53,551 nucleotides of DNA, from the NCBI RefSeq assembly GCF_001375515.1, contig NZ_CTDX01000003.1, forward strand, positions 1 through 53,551. The letters are read 5' to 3'. This DNA comes from Bacillus kwashiorkori. GTDB taxonomy: Bacteria > Bacillota > Bacilli > Bacillales > Caldibacillaceae. The notes beneath the pieces are model-generated. The model did not search any database, was not told where the DNA came from, and worked only from the letters and a program-made list of their open reading frames with translations. This document shows positions 50,153 through 53,551 of the stretch, piece by piece. Positions within the stretch are counted from its first letter, which is position 1; every line of letters begins with the position of its first letter. The translations under genes were made by a program, and so were the position numbers.

Positions 50153-51142
50153 TTGCTGAAAATAGGTAATATAGAGATGAAAAATCCCGTTGTACTAGCT
50201 CCGATGGCTGGAATAAGCAACTCGGCTTTTCGTTTAACGGTAAAAGAATTTGGAGCGGGATTAGTTTGCTGTGAAATGATCAGTGATAAAGGCATCGTAT
50301 ATAAAAATGAGAGAACATTAAATATGTTATATATTGATGAAAGAGAAAAACCATTAAGTGTACAAATTTTTGGTGGTGAAAAGGAAACGTTAGTAGAGGC
50401 AGCAAAATTTGTCGATAAAAATACTAATGCAGATATTATCGATATTAATATGGGTTGCCCAGTAAATAAAATAATTAAGTGCGAAGCAGGTGCACGATGG
50501 TTATTAAATCCAAATAAAATTTATGATATGGTTTCTTCCGTAACAGACGCTGTCAGCAAACCAGTAACTGTAAAAATGAGAATTGGTTGGGATGATCAAC
50601 ATATTCTTGCTGTTGAGAATGCTCAAGCAGTTGAACGTGCTGGTGGGGCAGCTGTAACCGTACATGGACGTACGAGAGTACAAATGTATGAGGGAAAAGC
50701 AAATTGGAATGTTATTCGAGATGTTAAACAAGCAGTGTCTATTCCTGTCATTGGCAATGGTGATGTAAAAACTCCGGAGGATGCAAAAAGGATGATTGAA
50801 GAGGTTGGAGTAGACGGTGTCATGATTGGAAGAGCTGCTTTAGGAAATCCATGGATGATTTATCAAACAGTTCATTACCTTGAGACTGGTGATTTAATCG
50901 ATGAACCAACTGTTCAAGAAAAAATCAATGTTGCCATTTTACATTTAGACCGATTAATTGCATTAAAAGGGGAATATATTGCTGTACGCGAAATGCGCAA
51001 ACATGCTGCATGGTATTTAAAAGGTATTAACGGTAACGGGAAAGTGCGCAACGAAATTAACTTCTGCAATACTAGAAATGATATAGTTACACTATTTAAT
51101 CGTTTTGTAGAACTCACAGACTCTTCATTAGCTACAAAGTAA
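50153..51142 (+). CDS. dusB: tRNA-dihydrouridine synthase B
   Basis: This 329-residue FMN enzyme reduces uridine to dihydrouridine in tRNA (B. subtilis YacF/Dus1). VLAPMAGISNSAFR (~residues 14-27), the catalytic Cys in DINMGCPVNKI (~101-111), KMRIGWDD, and the FMN-phosphate region VIGNGDVKTPEDA and MIGRAALGNPW are clear. It begins with TTG 50153 after GGAGG at 7-nt spacing. It closes the folate operon. Confidence 0.96.
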   Translation: MLKIGNIEMKNPVVLAPMAGISNSAFRLTVKEFGAGLVCCEMISDKGIVYKNERTLNMLYIDEREKPLSVQIFGGEKETLVEAAKFVDKNTNADIIDINMGCPVNKIIKCEAGARWLLNPNKIYDMVSSVTDAVSKPVTVKMRIGWDDQHILAVENAQAVERAGGAAVTVHGRTRVQMYEGKANWNVIRDVKQAVSIPVIGNGDVKTPEDAKRMIEEVGVDGVMIGRAALGNPWMIYQTVHYLETGDLIDEPTVQEKINVAILHLDRLIALKGEYIAVREMRKHAAWYLKGINGNGKVRNEINFCNTRNDIVTLFNRFVELTDSSLATK

Positions 51143-51165
51143 AAAGATAAATTGGCATGCGTGGT

Positions 51166-51195
51166 TTGACAACTAGTTTAAAGATAACCTATAAT
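51166..51195 (+). promoter_or_regulatory. Sigma-A promoter before lysS
   Basis: Perfect TTGACA and TATAAT hexamers with an 18-nt spacer. A terminator hairpin begins about 11 nt after the expected start of transcription. Confidence 0.7.
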
Positions 51196-51212
51196 TATTT
51201 TGATTGTTTTCA

Positions 51213-51240
51213 CTGCCAGTATGTACTGGCAGTTTTTATT
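51213..51240 (+). terminator. Terminator hairpin between dusB and lysS
   Basis: CTGCCAGTA and TACTGGCAG are perfect 9-nt inverted arms separated by two bases, followed by TTTTTATTC. It may end dusB transcripts. It also lies inside the leader from the promoter at 51166-51195. No T-box motif is present. Confidence 0.8.
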
Positions 51241-51278
51241 CTATTTGTTACAGTAATAATTATCTATATTTATTATAA

Positions 51279-52814
<1,536 letters not shown>

Positions 52815-52841
52815 ATATAACATCTATAGAAATAAAATTTG

Positions 52842-52891
52842 AAGGTTTGGCAGCACCGAAAATTAAACGGTAAATGTCAAACCTTTTTTAA
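52842..52891 (+). terminator. Terminator after lysS
   Basis: AAGGTTTG and CAAACCTT form an 8-bp stem; a CCG/CGG pair lies in the loop; TTTTTT follows. Confidence 0.8.
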
Positions 52892-53266
52892 TAATTTGTA
52901 AGAAAAGTTGTTATAAATGGGGTCTTATTTCAATAAGTCATTGCAAACTTAAAACAAAAAGAACATATTGCTATAACCAAATGGGAATATTAGATAAAAG
53001 CAACGTTAACTGTTACAGTAATTTTAAATGCAATTTTCACAACCTATATCTATTATGACTACATTAACTAGCAGTAATAACTTGATAATAGCTAAAGCAG
53101 ACTAATAGTCTATCTTTACAAAACACGTAATATTTAAAAGGTATATTTCTATGGAATGTCAATTTTTTAAAAGGGTATTTAGAGGAACATACTTTATGAG
53201 AGCTTTTGAAATATATGGTAGTAATATTAAGGGAAATTTTTGAAAAAAATGTTTTTAAAAATGTAG
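52892..53266 (+). other. AT-rich region upstream of rRNA operon, no gene seen
   Basis: No frame with a start and ribosome site is evident on either strand, and no tRNA or repeat was recognised. It probably serves as upstream promoter DNA for the following rRNA operon. Confidence 0.5.
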
Positions 53267-53295
53267 TTGCAAAGAGAAAAAAAAGGTGGTATATT
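53267..53295 (+). promoter_or_regulatory. rRNA operon promoter P1
   Basis: TTGCAA, a 17-nt spacer and TATATT, preceded by A/T-rich tracts typical of UP elements. Confidence 0.7.
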
Positions 53296-53341
53296 ATTAT
53301 CTGTTGTTAGGACAGCTAGTCAAAAAAAAATAAAAAAGTTG

Positions 53342-53370
53342 TTGACAAAAAGCTGTTGTTTTGATAAGAT
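53342..53370 (+). promoter_or_regulatory. rRNA operon promoter P2
   Basis: TTGACA, a 17-nt spacer and TAAGAT, about 85 nt before mature 16S. The leader contains CCTTGAAAACTGAAC, a common Bacillus rRNA leader segment. Confidence 0.75.
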
Positions 53371-53454
53371 AATTAAGTCGCTAAAAATTGAACCTTGAAA
53401 ACTGAACAAGACAAAGCGTTAAATATGCTAGTATTTTAAATGAGCAAATCAAAC

Positions 53455-53551
53455 TTTTTTGGAGAGTTTGATCCTGGCTCAGGACGAACGCTGGCGGCGT
53501 GCCTAATACATGCAAGTCGAGCGAACCAATAAAACTTCGGTTTTACTGGTT
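53455..53551 (+). rRNA. rrs: 16S ribosomal RNA, 5' part
   Basis: GGAGAGTTTGATCCTGGCTC, GGACGAACGCTGGCGGCGTG and CCTAATACATGCAAGTCGAG are the invariant 5' end of bacterial 16S rRNA, including the 27F primer site. The gene is cut by the window end within the first variable region (V1). The start is approximate by a few bases. Confidence 0.97.

Overview
This 53.5 kb window is a low-GC Gram-positive chromosome segment from an endospore-forming member of the Bacillaceae (order Bacillales), in the replication-origin-proximal region. Two things support this. The gene order closely follows the Bacillus subtilis csfB-to-lysS block. Sporulation genes also run through it: csfB, yabG, sspF, spoVG, fin, spoVT, yabP, yabQ and spoIIE. 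The species cannot be named from the sequence alone. Nearly all genes lie on the + strand; only abrB and an IS transposase are on the - strand. The window is bounded by rRNA operons: the 5S gene of one at the left edge and the promoters plus the first ~97 nt of 16S of the next at the right edge.

Regions. 1-7.0 kb: 5S, csfB (anti-sigma factor Gin) behind a consensus-like sigma-F promoter, an unusual thymidylate-kinase-like gene, darA, yaaR, holB, ricT, yabA, trmN6, yazA, rsmI. 7.1-9.2 kb: abrB with a complete 1500-bp ISL3-family insertion sequence, flanked by a perfect 8-bp target duplication, sitting between abrB and what looks like its promoter. 9.2-16.9 kb: metG, tatD, yabE, rnmV, ksgA, yabG, veg, sspF. 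17.3-18.5 kb: an acidic amino acid symporter gene not found at this place in B. subtilis. 18.7-29.5 kb: ispE, purR, ridA, spoVG, glmU, prs, ctc, pth, fin, mfd. 29.7-40.6 kb: spoVT, yabM, yabN, rqcP, yabP, yabQ, divIC, yabR, spoIIE, yabS, yabT. 40.8-52.8 kb: tilS, hpt, ftsH, coaX, hslO, cysK, folP, folB, folK, yazB, dusB, lysS. 52.8-53.5 kb: AT-rich leader with tandem rRNA promoters.

How it works together: the block mixes constitutive information-processing genes (rRNA and tRNA modification, ribosome quality control, aminoacyl-tRNA synthetases, replication clamp loading, repair), precursor synthesis (UDP-GlcNAc, PRPP, isoprenoid, folate, cysteine, CoA) and sporulation switches. Promoters readable by eye match the expected sigma factors: sigma-F for csfB and fin, sigma-G for spoVT, sigma-H for spoVG, a sigma-K-type site for yabG, and a 21-bp-spaced Spo0A-type sigma-A promoter for spoIIE.

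No wholly new multi-gene system is evident. The departures worth attention are: the IS that splits abrB from its promoter; a thymidylate kinase homologue lacking both the P-loop lysine and the DR-motif aspartate; a promoter-terminator leader before metG without a T-box; a MITE-like inverted repeat after yabA; and the absence of pabB/pabA/pabC, the PpiC-type gene yacD, xpaC-yaaN-yaaO and the tRNA pair found here in B. subtilis.
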